Positions 47,950 to 57,316 of a stretch of 64,000 nt of DNA are shown here, piece after piece. A program made the position numbers and the translations under genes. The DNA comes from Pseudomonadota bacterium (GTDB lineage Bacteria; Myxococcota_A; UBA796; GCA-2862545): contig CANNIZ010000021.1 of the NCBI GenBank assembly GCA_947505245.1, forward strand, positions 1 through 64,000. The letters are read 5' to 3'. Below the pieces are notes generated by a model. The model worked only from the letters and a program-made list of their open reading frames with translations, did no database searches and was not told where the DNA came from. Positions within the stretch are counted from its first letter, which is position 1; every line of letters starts with the position of its first letter.

Positions 47950-49011
47950 CTATTGCAGCTTGTCCGTCACGTCGAGCACCGTCAACTTGCGCCAGTCCGC
48001 GCCGTTGTTCTGCAGGTACGTGAACGCAAGGATCGTACGACCGCCGTTCACGGCGAGGGCGGGCTCACCGCAGGCGTTGAAGCCGCTGTCGATCTCGACC
48101 GTCTTGGTTCCGTCCACCTTGCCAAGGTACACCTTGCCGGACAGTTCAGCCTTGTTCGAGGTCCACGAGACCCACTGCCCGTCCGCCGTGAGCGTGGGGC
48201 GCGAGCGCAGCGGCAGGCGAACATCCTTCGCCACCGTGCGCTTGTTGGCGCCAGCCGCGTCCACGGCCATGATGTCCCACGCGTCCTGGCCGCGCTCGTT
48301 GCTGAAGTACAACACCGTGCCGCCGGCCGCGAACGTGGAGCGTGTCTGGTCGCCGCCGCCTGTCACGAACGCCTTCTCGGTCTTGGTCGCGAGATCCAGC
48401 AGGAAGACGTCTTCCGTGCCGCCCGAGTTGCGATTGAACAACAGGGTCTTGTTGTCGGCCGAGTAGGTCGGGAACGACTCCGAGTGCTCACTCGTCGTGA
48501 GCTGGCCGAAGGCGTCCTTCGTGCGATCCCAGCTGCGGATGTCGCCAGCGCCCGTCGCGCTCGACACGAACGCGATCGTGTTGCCGTCTGCCGTCACGAT
48601 CGGGAACGTCAGGTTGCCTGACGCCTTTGCGCTCGTGAAAAGCTCGGTCGGCGAGCCGCCACCCGGCTGGTAGATGTACAGGCGATAATCACCGCCCTGG
48701 TTGCTGCCTTCGAAGATCGCCTGACCAGCGGGGTGCCACGTAGGGTTGATCAGGATCTGCCCGGTGGCGCCGAACTGGCTGCCACCCGCGAGCGACACCT
48801 TGATGCCGTCCTTCGCGATGGCTCCCGCGACAGACGACACGAACATGTCGATGCTGCCGCCGTCATAGCTGTTGACTTCGTAGGCCAGCCACTTGCCGTC
48901 CTTCGAAAAGATCGGGTTGTAGGCATGCCCTTCAGCCGCGTACCGAACGTCCCCAGCCAGAGCCTGGCTCGCGAGCGCAACTCCGAACAACACACCAAAA
49001 ACGCGATTCAT
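47950..49011 (-). CDS. TolB-like beta-propeller secreted protein
   Basis: 353 residues. Signal peptide 1-19 (VLFGVALASQALA). WD40-like PD40 blades repeat: AYNPIFSKDGKWLAYEVNS, NPTWHPAGQAIFEGSN, FPIVTADGNTIAFVSS, FPTYSADNKTLLFNRN, RPTLTADGQWVSWTSN. The fold is a periplasmic six-blade propeller; it lacks the extra N-terminal domain of true TolB and no tol/pal genes are near. GGAGACGTTC precedes the ATG. Confidence 0.85.
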   Translation of the reverse strand: MNRVFGVLFGVALASQALAGDVRYAAEGHAYNPIFSKDGKWLAYEVNSYDGGSIDMFVSSVAGAIAKDGIKVSLAGGSQFGATGQILINPTWHPAGQAIFEGSNQGGDYRLYIYQPGGGSPTELFTSAKASGNLTFPIVTADGNTIAFVSSATGAGDIRSWDRTKDAFGQLTTSEHSESFPTYSADNKTLLFNRNSGGTEDVFLLDLATKTEKAFVTGGGDQTRSTFAAGGTVLYFSNERGQDAWDIMAVDAAGANKRTVAKDVRLPLRSRPTLTADGQWVSWTSNKAELSGKVYLGKVDGTKTVEIDSGFNACGEPALAVNGGRTILAFTYLQNNGADWRKLTVLDVTDKLQ

Positions 49012-49152
49012 GAACGTCTCCAATCCGTGAACATGTCGAACAGGGTCTGCACTAAACTGTTTCGCCGGGCGACGGCAACCACGCGCAGGCGTTTTGCCGT
49101 CTGGGAACCCGTCGATGTGGCGGTCATACGGTAGACACCGGACGCGCTTCTA

Positions 49153-50532
49153 TCATCCCTTGAAACGTTTGATGTGCGGAACAACACCGAACCGCACGCC
49201 CGCGTTGATGTACGAGCGGTCCCCGTCCGTCGCCCATGAGCCACCAAGCTCGACCAACCCCATCAACGGCTCCAAATCCAGCAGACCGTAACCGGCCGTA
49301 AACTGGAAGCCAGCCATCGTCGCCGTGCCGCCGAACCGGAGCAAATCGTTGGGGTATGCGGTGTGATCCTGGTTGCCCAGGTCCGTCGTGCGATCGTACC
49401 AGGAAGCGACGCCCTGCCCCTGCGCGACGACCACACCGTAGGTAGGTCCGAACGTGATCCGCGCGTTTCCCGGGCGGAACGAACCGGCCAACCAGCCGCG
49501 GAACAGGTGCGCCGAGTCTGGAGGAGCGAAGGCTCCGGAGTACGCCACGGTGCCCGACGCAGCGAACTTCTTGCCGGTGAACACAACCTCGGCGCCGACT
49601 TCGGCCGACAGGCCTGCGCCGCCGAGCGCGCCGATCTGCGTGGGCATGTAATCTGCGCTCGCCGGCGTGTCGTCCGTATAAGAGTCTGGACACCACGGCA
49701 CGTCCGCGGTCGGCGCCGGGCAATTATCGGGCGCTTTGGGCTCCCCGGACGACAAGTAGTTGAAGCCGATCATCGCGACCGGGCCGGCCGAATCGATGTT
49801 GCCCTGCGCTCCACTGGTCGCCTTGGGAGGCTTCCCGCCGTCAGGAGGCTTGCCACCGTCGGGCGGCTTCCCGCCGTCGGGGGGCGGGTTGCCGTCGGGA
49901 GGCGGCGGGGCGGCGACTTTCCCACCCGCGGCCGCCTTCCAAAGGCCAACGCTGTGCAGGTCGAACGCCTGCCAATCGGGACCCGCATGCGGCGTGATCG
50001 GGACGATGTACCCGGCGCCGTTCACCTTGTATTCGATGTCGATCGGCAACATGCCCTTGAAAGAGCCGGTCTCCACCAACACCTTCTGGGCCCACTCGAT
50101 GCTCTTGCGCTCGTCGGGCGAGAACGGCATCACCACCTCGACGGTGGGAAGCACCTTGAAGGTGCCCTTGATCTCGACGCGACCGTAACGAGCGTCGATC
50201 GCCTCGAGCTCCGAGACCACGTCAGGCTTGGCGTCGATGCCCTTGGCACGGGTGAGGCGCTCGTACATCTCGTAGGTCTTGCCTTGATACTTCGCAGCCT
50301 GCGCGCCGAGGAAGTGGTCGTCGAACTTCAACGTGCCGCAGCTGAGCTTCGTGAGCTCGTCGTACTTGCGCTCCACGCCCGCCCACGCGTTCTTCGTGGC
50401 GAGCTTCTTCATCTCTTCACGAGCCGAAAAACACGCCGCCGCGTCGGGGTCCTGGGCGAGCGCCGGAGCCGCATAAGACATGGCGCCAACGGCAAGGCCC
50501 GAGGCAAGGATCAACCGGTTCAAGCCGCGCAT
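49153..50532 (-). CDS. Secreted protein with Pro/Gly linker and probable C-terminal beta-barrel
   Basis: 459 residues. Signal peptide 1-26 (SYAAPALAQDP). Residues 30-205 form an alpha/beta domain with a helical repeat flavour (EEMKKLATKNAWAGVERKYDELTKL). A flexible linker of PPDGGK units (four copies, about 205-235) leads to beta strands up to the end (TFGPTYGVVVAQG, GFQFTAGYGLLDLEPL, YINAGVRFGV). The fold suggests an outer-membrane protein with a periplasmic head. GAGGAG precedes the ATG. Last gene of the run that contains the Opp-type transporter. Confidence 0.8.
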   Translation of the reverse strand: MRGLNRLILASGLAVGAMSYAAPALAQDPDAAACFSAREEMKKLATKNAWAGVERKYDELTKLSCGTLKFDDHFLGAQAAKYQGKTYEMYERLTRAKGIDAKPDVVSELEAIDARYGRVEIKGTFKVLPTVEVVMPFSPDERKSIEWAQKVLVETGSFKGMLPIDIEYKVNGAGYIVPITPHAGPDWQAFDLHSVGLWKAAAGGKVAAPPPPDGNPPPDGGKPPDGGKPPDGGKPPKATSGAQGNIDSAGPVAMIGFNYLSSGEPKAPDNCPAPTADVPWCPDSYTDDTPASADYMPTQIGALGGAGLSAEVGAEVVFTGKKFAASGTVAYSGAFAPPDSAHLFRGWLAGSFRPGNARITFGPTYGVVVAQGQGVASWYDRTTDLGNQDHTAYPNDLLRFGGTATMAGFQFTAGYGLLDLEPLMGLVELGGSWATDGDRSYINAGVRFGVVPHIKRFKG

Positions 50533-50543
50533 TTGTCGCTCCT

Positions 50544-51455
50544 CTAAAACGCAGTGGACATCGCAAAGTCGTGCTGACCCCACGGGTCGAACAGCATCTT
50601 TGCATAGGGATGTTTAGGATCGCCGTCCGGAAATTGAATCTCTTCGATGACCTGACCTTCGAGCATGACCAGACCACGATGACACCACTTTCGTGCTTGT
50701 GTCATCTCGTGCGTGACGAGGATGCAGCCTGCTTCCGGTGGCAGGTTGTGGATCAGGTCCTCGAGCACGGACTCCTGGCGATCCGGGTCGAGGCCGCTCG
50801 TGGGCTCGTCGGCGACGACGAGCTTCGGCTGAAGCGCGAACACTCGCGCAAGCGTGACGCGCCGCTGTTCACCGCCTGACATCTCGCGGGGGAGCGCGTA
50901 GAGGCGGTGCCCGAGGCCGAGGCGCTCGAGCATCTTCACCGCCTCCCCTTCCACGTTTGTCGGGTCCCGCTTGCCAAGAATCGTCAGCGACTCGATCACG
51001 TGCTCGAGGGCCGTTTGCTGCGGATCCAGCGCTGACAGCGCGTCCTGCGGCACGTACTGGTATTTGACCCGCTGCGGGCGGCGCTGCATCTCCGACAAGC
51101 CGTCCCAGCGCATTCCTTCCAGGCGAATCTCGCCCTTGGTGGGCTCTTCGAGCCCGAGGACCATGCGCGAAACCGTCGTCTTCCCCGAACCTGACTGACC
51201 GATGAGGGCGAGGACTTCACCGGGCTTGATCGTGAACGTGACGTTGCGCACGGCATGAACATCGCGCTTCGGGCTCCACGGCCACCGACCAGGGATCGTG
51301 AAGCTCTTGTCGACACCGTTGAATTCGACGATCGGCTTGGCCTGGGCCTCGACCGTGCGCGGCGCTGGCGCGTGCAGACGAACGGTCCCCGCCGGCGTGC
51401 GCGCAGGACGCTCCGGAAGCACGTTTCGATTCGCCGAAGCGGGCGTGGCGTTCAT
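50544..51455 (-). CDS. Peptide/nickel-type ABC transporter ATPase (OppF-like)
   Basis: 303 residues. After a 40-residue Pro/Ala-rich extension, the ATPase core has Walker A GQSGSGKTT, Q-loop YQYVPQDALSALDPQQT, signature MSGGEQRR and Walker B LVVADEPTSGLD. The C-terminal oligopeptide region is short and ends LFDPWGQHDFAM. It hydrolyses ATP together with the neighbouring ATPase to drive import. The start overlaps the next gene by ATGA. Confidence 0.92.
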   Translation of the reverse strand: MNATPASANRNVLPERPARTPAGTVRLHAPAPRTVEAQAKPIVEFNGVDKSFTIPGRWPWSPKRDVHAVRNVTFTIKPGEVLALIGQSGSGKTTVSRMVLGLEEPTKGEIRLEGMRWDGLSEMQRRPQRVKYQYVPQDALSALDPQQTALEHVIESLTILGKRDPTNVEGEAVKMLERLGLGHRLYALPREMSGGEQRRVTLARVFALQPKLVVADEPTSGLDPDRQESVLEDLIHNLPPEAGCILVTHEMTQARKWCHRGLVMLEGQVIEEIQFPDGDPKHPYAKMLFDPWGQHDFAMSTAF

Positions 51456-52213
51456 ACGGGTGCGCCTTCCAGGGTGGGCTTGCTTCCGACCGGCACGATC
51501 TTGACGACGACGTCCGCCACGCGATCGACCGTGTCCATGTTGTGGGAGATCAACATCAGGCCCACCCCGTGTTTGCGGGCGACCTCGAGCATGAGCTCCG
51601 TCACGACGCGCCGCAGGACCGGGTCAAGACCCGTCTCGGGCTCGTCAGCGATCATGATCCGAGGCTGCGGGGCGATCGCGATCGCGAGCGCCGCGCGCTG
51701 GGCCATCCCGCCCGAAAGCTCGCGCGGCAGGGCGTACGCAGCCCGGGCGGGCAGCCCGACCTCGTTCAGCACGTCCTTCACAACCTGACCGATGTTCGTC
51801 GCCGGCTTGGTCCGGCGCCCGATCGCGATCTCGAGCTGGCGCCCGATCGTTCGCCCCGGGTTGAGCGCAGACGACGCGGACTGCGGGGAGTACGTAAGGT
51901 ACCCGCCGCGGAGGATGGTCGTGTCCGCGAGCAGGCGCCGCTGGGCCTTCATGCCGTTCCCGCGCACGCCCTCGAACCAGTCGCGGTCGCCCGACCACCC
52001 TGGGAAGCGAAGGGAGCCTCGCACCAGGCCGGGATCGACGTCGAGGACGCCCATCGCTGCACGCGCGGACAGGCTCTTTCCTGACCCCGAGTGACCGATC
52101 ACGGCGGTGACCTTTCCTGCCCGAACGGAGTAGCTCACGCCGTCCACAAGCGTTCGCTCTGCGGTCTTGATGCAGAGGTCCGACAGGTCGAGCAACAGGT
52201 CCGGGTCGCTCAT
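51452..52213 (-). CDS. Peptide/nickel-type ABC transporter ATPase (OppD-like, short)
   Basis: 253 residues, about 70 fewer than ordinary OppD because the C-terminal OppD/OppF extension is missing. Walker A GHSGSGKS, Q-loop LTYSPQSASSALNPGRT, signature LSGGMAQRAAL and Walker B IMIADEPETGLDP are intact. ATGA overlap with the permease before it and the other ATPase after it shows a single operon. Confidence 0.9.
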   Translation of the reverse strand: MSDPDLLLDLSDLCIKTAERTLVDGVSYSVRAGKVTAVIGHSGSGKSLSARAAMGVLDVDPGLVRGSLRFPGWSGDRDWFEGVRGNGMKAQRRLLADTTILRGGYLTYSPQSASSALNPGRTIGRQLEIAIGRRTKPATNIGQVVKDVLNEVGLPARAAYALPRELSGGMAQRAALAIAIAPQPRIMIADEPETGLDPVLRRVVTELMLEVARKHGVGLMLISHNMDTVDRVADVVVKIVPVGSKPTLEGAPV

Positions 52214-53085
52214 CGCGCCCTCGCCGACATGCGAAAGGCCTGCGCCATGAACGCGACCACGAAGACCAACCCCAGGCCCAGGCCCAGCGCGTGGTACATG
52301 GGGACGCCGCCGACCAGCGACGTGTAGCCATCGTACAGCAGCGACGCCCACGAATGAAGGTTGTCGCCATGGGTGAACGACGGCTCGTTCCGTGCGGCCG
52401 CGAGGTAACTCATGGCGATCTCGAGAAACACGACCTGCATCATCACTTCGGCGCCCTGACGCACGAGCACGGAGCGGAGGTTCAACCAGACGATGTGGTA
52501 CACGTAGATGCGAACGGCGTCAAATCCGTGCGCGCGAAGGGCCTCGACGAACCGCGCACCGCCGAGCCGCTCAGCGGTTGCCGCAGCTTCATCCATTGCG
52601 CCTGGGGCTGCGAGCAACGCCCATGCGATTCCGATCGGGTACAACGAACGCCACTCGCGAGGCACCGCCAGGGCGACGACCAGAATGACGACGAGACGCG
52701 GCAACGCCCCGACGAGCTCGGTGAAGACCTGCAACGCGCGGTCGGTCCAGCCGATGTCCGCGCAGCGGGACAACCCGGACAGGGTGGCGAGCGAACTCAC
52801 CAGCAACCCAGCCACCACCGCCGGGAACGTAACGATTCGCGCGCCCTGCAACGCGTATTCGAGGAGCCCGATCCCCATTCCGTCGGTGCCAAACGGCCAC
52901 CGCTGCCAGGGCAGCAAATACGAGGCCGCCATGCGTTCCTTGAACGAGCCGGGTGGCGGGGACAGGTTTTCTGGAGCAATCCAGGAGGCGAGCGCGAGAC
53001 CGCCAAGCAACACGATGCCGGCGATAAGCCAGAGCGTCTTGATCCTTTGCGCGCGTTCGACCGCGCCAACGACTTGTGTGCTCAT
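52210..53085 (-). CDS. Peptide/nickel-type ABC transporter permease (OppC-like)
   Basis: 291 residues with five or six membrane helices after an N-terminal TM segment and a periplasmic loop (PWQRWPFGTDGMG, the OppC-type HxxGTDxxG-like element). The EAA-like coupling loop is RFVEALRAHGFDAVRIYVYHIVWLNL. Pairs with the upstream permease to form the channel. ATGA overlaps at both ends. Confidence 0.9.
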   Translation of the reverse strand: MSTQVVGAVERAQRIKTLWLIAGIVLLGGLALASWIAPENLSPPPGSFKERMAASYLLPWQRWPFGTDGMGIGLLEYALQGARIVTFPAVVAGLLVSSLATLSGLSRCADIGWTDRALQVFTELVGALPRLVVILVVALAVPREWRSLYPIGIAWALLAAPGAMDEAAATAERLGGARFVEALRAHGFDAVRIYVYHIVWLNLRSVLVRQGAEVMMQVVFLEIAMSYLAAARNEPSFTHGDNLHSWASLLYDGYTSLVGGVPMYHALGLGLGLVFVVAFMAQAFRMSARAR

Positions 53086-53999
53086 GCCGGCACCGCTTCG
53101 CCAGCGTCGTGTGGGACGGCGGGAGCACGGCGAATGTGCATCTCGACGGCCACCTCGGCGACCGCCTGAACGAGCAAGAGCGCGCCTGACATCAGTGAGA
53201 ACGCGAAGGCCGCGGCGAGCACCACGGGAAAGTCCTGAAGCAGCGTTCCGTCCCACAACAGGTCGCCGAGCCCGGAGATGTCCAGCACGACCTCCACGAT
53301 CACGGCACCAGACATGATGTGCAGCACGCGACCACGGAACTGACCGATCAGCGCGGGAGTGACGTTGGGGAGGGCGTTGAGGAACGTCGACTCACCCCGC
53401 AGCATCGCGATCTGGATGTACCGAGCCTTGATCTCTTCGTCGAACACGGACCGCGTCCCGATGACCGCGCCTGCGAGCGTCCCATCGGCGCACGCGAGGA
53501 CGAGGGCGCCGAACCCGAGGCGAAGCATGGCGGGCACGCCGTCACCGCTGCCCGCACCGTACGAGATGGTGATGTAGGCGGCGGCGAGCAGCGACAAGAT
53601 CACAGAGGGGACGAGTCCGACGGCCTGCCACAGGTAGTCCAGCGCCCGGGGCAGCAGGTTCGCGGAGGCGAGCGACGACAGCACGAACACCGGCAAGAGC
53701 GATGCACCGACGAGCGCGGCTGTGGTGGGCAGTGACTCCCTAAGGAGGACCCAAACGTGCTCCCCCTGTGCGACGCGCAGCGAGCGCCCGAAATCGAGTT
53801 CGACGGCGTGGGAAAGCCAGCACGAGTAGAAGTGCCAGGCGCCGTCAGCCATGCACAGCCGCTGCGCCATCTGCGCCTGCCCGGTGCAGAGCCCCGGCGG
53901 ACACATGATGTCGATCGGGTCGCCTGGAAGTGCCCACAAGATCTCGGTGATCACGAACGGCACGATCAACGGGAGCAGCACCGCAGCGATGATCCGCAT
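53082..53999 (-). CDS. Peptide/nickel-type ABC transporter permease (OppB-like)
   Basis: About 305 residues if started at MRIIAAVLLPLIVPFV; the frame is open for 32 more codons (TTG starts only). The first helix and ALPGDPIDIM match the OppB N-terminus. A periplasmic insert has four Cys (MCPPGLC, RLCMADG, YSCWLSH), unusual for OppB. The coupling loop is RYIQIAMLRGESTFLNALPNVTPAL. The gene follows the binding protein after a hairpin. Confidence 0.88.
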   Translation of the reverse strand: MRIIAAVLLPLIVPFVITEILWALPGDPIDIMCPPGLCTGQAQMAQRLCMADGAWHFYSCWLSHAVELDFGRSLRVAQGEHVWVLLRESLPTTAALVGASLLPVFVLSSLASANLLPRALDYLWQAVGLVPSVILSLLAAAYITISYGAGSGDGVPAMLRLGFGALVLACADGTLAGAVIGTRSVFDEEIKARYIQIAMLRGESTFLNALPNVTPALIGQFRGRVLHIMSGAVIVEVVLDISGLGDLLWDGTLLQDFPVVLAAAFAFSLMSGALLLVQAVAEVAVEMHIRRAPAVPHDAGEAVPA

Positions 54000-54139
54000 C
54001 AGTGGCCGTATCCACCAGTACAAACCGTCTCCCAGAAAAACGAGGTCGCCCGCGGCCACGAAGCTTAACAGAGTTGAGGTAGCGCAGCCGCACAATCACG
54101 CGAAATCTGACCGATTGCCCGAACCGGTCCGCCAAAACA

Positions 54140-54179
54140 GTTCGGACGCGATCGGCGCCAGGGCCAAACGCGTCCGAAC
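54140..54179 (-). terminator. Strong hairpin between binding-protein and permease genes
   Basis: An 11-bp perfect stem (GTTCGGACGCG with CGCGTCCGAAC) with an 18-base loop is followed on the minus strand by TGTTTTGG. It probably terminates part of the transcripts, or protects the mRNA end, so that the binding protein is made in excess over the permeases. Confidence 0.7.
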
Positions 54180-54199
54180 TTCAGGTGGGTCGTGTCGGG

Positions 54200-55822
54200 C
54201 TAGGGCGACGCAGGAACCGCCGCGCCTTCGTACCGCCAACCGTCGAACTCAGTGAAGTAGTAGTACGGCGAAATGGTGTTGTTGCGCACTTCGTTGCGCC
54301 ACGCCGACTTCGTGTCGAGCTTCCACAGGAAAAGGTAGGGCAGATCGTCGGAGAGGCTCGCGTGCAGCTCGTGGTACGCGTCACGCGCCTCGGTGTCCGT
54401 CTTTGCAGCGTCGAACTTCCCGAGGATAGCGTCGGTGACGGTACTGTTGTAGTTGAACACGTTCAACGCACCCTTGCCGTCCTTGCTCCGGCTGTGGAAC
54501 AGCGGGTTGACGTCTTCCACCTGACCGAACGACCACTTGCCGATGAGCAGATCGAAGTCCGTCATCTGGCCCGTCACGGCCTTCCGCGCCCAGTCGTCCT
54601 GCGTGATCTTGTAGACCGTGCGGTCGAAACCGCCCGCCTGGAACTGGTTGCCGACCTGGTTCAGGAGGTCCTTCGCCTCGGCGTCCAGCGGCGCGTTCAT
54701 GCCGATCTTGAGCGTGATGGGCTGACCATCGGTCCACATCCAGCGGCCAGCGTTCTCGGTGGCGCCGGAGGCCGTCATCAACGTGCGCGCGGTCGCACGA
54801 TCGCTCTTTTCGACCGGCTTGATCTGACGGTTGTAGTAGGGCGAGCTCTGAACGAACGGACCGGAGATGAACTCGCACGGCGGGTTGTCGTCGTTCGGAT
54901 CGACGCCGATCGTCAGCTCGCGAAGCTCGTTGCGGTCGATCGTGAGGTTGAGGGCCTGGCGGACGCGCTTGTCCTTCAAGGCTCCCTTGCTCGTGTTGAC
55001 CGCGACGAACCACCACGAACGAAGGTCGTAACTCTTGAGCGCGACGTCGTCTGCCGCGGCGACGTCCGGGCGGAGCGGCGGGGCGACCGAGATGACGCCG
55101 TGAACACCGCCTGACAGCAGGGTGCGCACCTGCACGAACGGATCACCGCCCTCGTTCAGGGAGAGGATGTCGATCTTGGGGCTGTGGTGCACGTTCGCAA
55201 AGGCTTCGAACTTCACCTCTTTGCGACCCTTGGCGCCCTTCATGGGGCCGGTACCGATGGGACGCGAGGAGAAGTCGAGGTCGGGAGAGATCGACGTCCC
55301 CTGGAACGAGTGCTTCGGCAGCACCGAGAATTGCAGGTGTTCAAGCGGCTGGTGGAACGCCTTCTTGAAGTGGATGATTACGGCGTTTTCGCCTTTCACC
55401 GACTCGCACGAGTTGATCGACTCGCGGAACGTCTTCGCGATTGGCGACGGCGTGCTCTCGTCGAGCATCGCCGCGATCGTGAAGCACACGTCTTCAGGCC
55501 CGAACTTCTCGCCGTCGTGCCACTTGACGCCTTCTTTGACCCACAACTTCACGGCGAGGCCGGCCTCGAGCCGCTCAAGCTTGACGTACGGCGCCTGCGC
55601 ATTTTCGACGAGCACGCGACTGCGGAGCTCGTTGTTGATCGCCGACCGGAAGACCATTCGATCGAAGATCAGCTCATGGGAGCGGAAGTCGACCATGGTC
55701 CGCGCGAACAGCGGGTTCATCGTGGTAGGAAGCGACTCTTCGTAGTAGGTCACCGTCGCGCCACCGAGCAACACGGTACCGAGGAGACCGACCGCAGCGA
55801 ATAGCGGGTGTGTGGACTTCAT
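54200..55822 (-). CDS. Extracellular solute-binding protein family 5 (OppA-like)
   Basis: 540 residues. The N-terminal hydrophobic run (LFAAVGLLGTVLLGGATV) is a signal peptide or anchor without lipobox Cys. Family-5 features: ESLPTTMNPLFART, VKWHDGEKFGPEDVCFTIAAMLD, IIHFKKAFHQPLEHL, PIGTGPMKGAKG, SWWFVAVNTSKGALKDKRVRQALNLTIDR. It captures peptides or similar ligands for the four-protein transporter encoded downstream. Confidence 0.93.
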   Translation of the reverse strand: MKSTHPLFAAVGLLGTVLLGGATVTYYEESLPTTMNPLFARTMVDFRSHELIFDRMVFRSAINNELRSRVLVENAQAPYVKLERLEAGLAVKLWVKEGVKWHDGEKFGPEDVCFTIAAMLDESTPSPIAKTFRESINSCESVKGENAVIIHFKKAFHQPLEHLQFSVLPKHSFQGTSISPDLDFSSRPIGTGPMKGAKGRKEVKFEAFANVHHSPKIDILSLNEGGDPFVQVRTLLSGGVHGVISVAPPLRPDVAAADDVALKSYDLRSWWFVAVNTSKGALKDKRVRQALNLTIDRNELRELTIGVDPNDDNPPCEFISGPFVQSSPYYNRQIKPVEKSDRATARTLMTASGATENAGRWMWTDGQPITLKIGMNAPLDAEAKDLLNQVGNQFQAGGFDRTVYKITQDDWARKAVTGQMTDFDLLIGKWSFGQVEDVNPLFHSRSKDGKGALNVFNYNSTVTDAILGKFDAAKTDTEARDAYHELHASLSDDLPYLFLWKLDTKSAWRNEVRNNTISPYYYFTEFDGWRYEGAAVPASP

Positions 55823-55888
55823 CAGGCAATCTCCCTCAATCAGAGCCCTTAATGGGCAAATAGCGTGATTCGTGTTGGCCGGGTTCGT

Positions 55889-57316
55889 CTACTGCTGCGG
55901 TCCAAGTGCCGGGCCCTGACGGCTCCGCCTCAACGCAAGAATGTCCAGTGCGTATCTCGACGCTTCGACCGACGGGTAACGTCGAATCGCGTCGTGGAGA
56001 ATCTCCGCGCCGCGCAACGTGTAGCCGTTTCCGGCGTCCCACGCTGCTAGAGACAACAAACCCGCGGGACAGGCGGTATGTTCCTTGGTGTCGGCCATTT
56101 CCATGGCCAGGATGCGCAGCTTGCCGCTTTCCTCGCTCTGGCGCCGCACTTCGACCTCAGGAACGAACGCGAGAGAGCGCATCGCACCTGCCTTCGCGAT
56201 GTCCGCGAACGTACTATGCGCGGCGTCCTGTTCGCCGCCGTTCTTTGCGACCGAAGCGACGATGAGTTGGTCGCGTAGATTTGCTGCATGATTCCCTGCA
56301 AGCTCTGCGCTGAACGTTCCATCGGCGTTCCGACTCTGCGCGGCCATCGCGGCGAGCAGGCTCTTGCTGGCCCACTGCTCGACCGCGGCTCCGCCTTTGG
56401 CGCCCATCAAGTCGGCCATGAACGGGCCATCGGCCGGAACGAGGTAGTCGCTGCCGACGAGGAACTCGTAGGGGAGGTCGACGCCTGCGACGTCGGGCTC
56501 GATAACGAAATGGTACCGAGCGAGGTAGGTGTCGACCGCTGCGCCGTTCGAGCCTGCTGCGTCGTGCGCGACCTTGTCGTGCCACAACGCGAGCGCCACG
56601 AGTGCCCCAGGATCTGCAGTCTCGATCGACGTCGTCGCGCCGCCCTGCTCGGGGAGGCTGTAGTTGGGGAACGCGACCTGCGGGGACTCACCGAGCGTTG
56701 GGGGCGGCAGGTTCAGCGGGAGCGACGAGAGGTCGGGCGGCCAGACAGGGTTTTCCTGCGCGAGCCAGGCCTTCCACGGCGCATGCCAGGGCGTGGAAGG
56801 GTCAGCGGCGAACGCGTCCATCTTCGCGCTGTATTCGCGGGCCTTGGCGAGGTCGCCGGTCAACGCATAGGCAACGGACAACAAGTGCGCGGTTCCGGCA
56901 GGATCCGTCGGCTCTGCGCTCTCTTCGTAGGTTACGAGGTAGCTCCAGGACGAGATCATCGCGGCTTGGCGATACAGCGCGGCCTGGTCGGCGTGAGCCC
57001 GTGCAGCCGGCAACCCTCCGAGCTTGCCAAGTTGAGTCGTGGCCGACTCGTACTTGCGCTGCAGGATGAGCGCGACCCAGCCTTGGGAGGTGCCAGTCAG
57101 CTTCTCCTGGTCGGCCGGCGTGGCCAGCATCAACGGCCACGAAGCGTCGATCAGAGCCGCCGGCAGGACGTCCGCCGCCGGCCTCGTCGTGTCAACGTCC
57201 TCAGGGGGTACAGAGCCCGTGCAGGCGCTCTGAACCGAAAGGCCCACACCGGACGCCAGAAAGACCCACGCGACCAGCCACGAACCCCGGCGAGGCCGGC
57301 TGCCAAGCAAACGCAT
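55889..57316 (-). CDS. Secreted lipoprotein-like protein, unknown function
   Basis: 475 residues. N-terminal signal with WLVAWVFLASGVGLSVQSAC, a plausible lipobox Cys near 32. The rest is helical with repeat-like hairpins (YESATTQLGKLGGLPAARAHADQAALYRQAAM, AYALTGDLAKAREYSAKMDAF) and an ending LHDAIRRYPSVEASRYALDILAL that resembles TPR. The start ATG overlaps the previous stop (TGATG). Part of the envelope gene run upstream of the binding protein. Confidence 0.8.
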   Translation of the reverse strand: MRLLGSRPRRGSWLVAWVFLASGVGLSVQSACTGSVPPEDVDTTRPAADVLPAALIDASWPLMLATPADQEKLTGTSQGWVALILQRKYESATTQLGKLGGLPAARAHADQAALYRQAAMISSWSYLVTYEESAEPTDPAGTAHLLSVAYALTGDLAKAREYSAKMDAFAADPSTPWHAPWKAWLAQENPVWPPDLSSLPLNLPPPTLGESPQVAFPNYSLPEQGGATTSIETADPGALVALALWHDKVAHDAAGSNGAAVDTYLARYHFVIEPDVAGVDLPYEFLVGSDYLVPADGPFMADLMGAKGGAAVEQWASKSLLAAMAAQSRNADGTFSAELAGNHAANLRDQLIVASVAKNGGEQDAAHSTFADIAKAGAMRSLAFVPEVEVRRQSEESGKLRILAMEMADTKEHTACPAGLLSLAAWDAGNGYTLRGAEILHDAIRRYPSVEASRYALDILALRRSRQGPALGPQQ

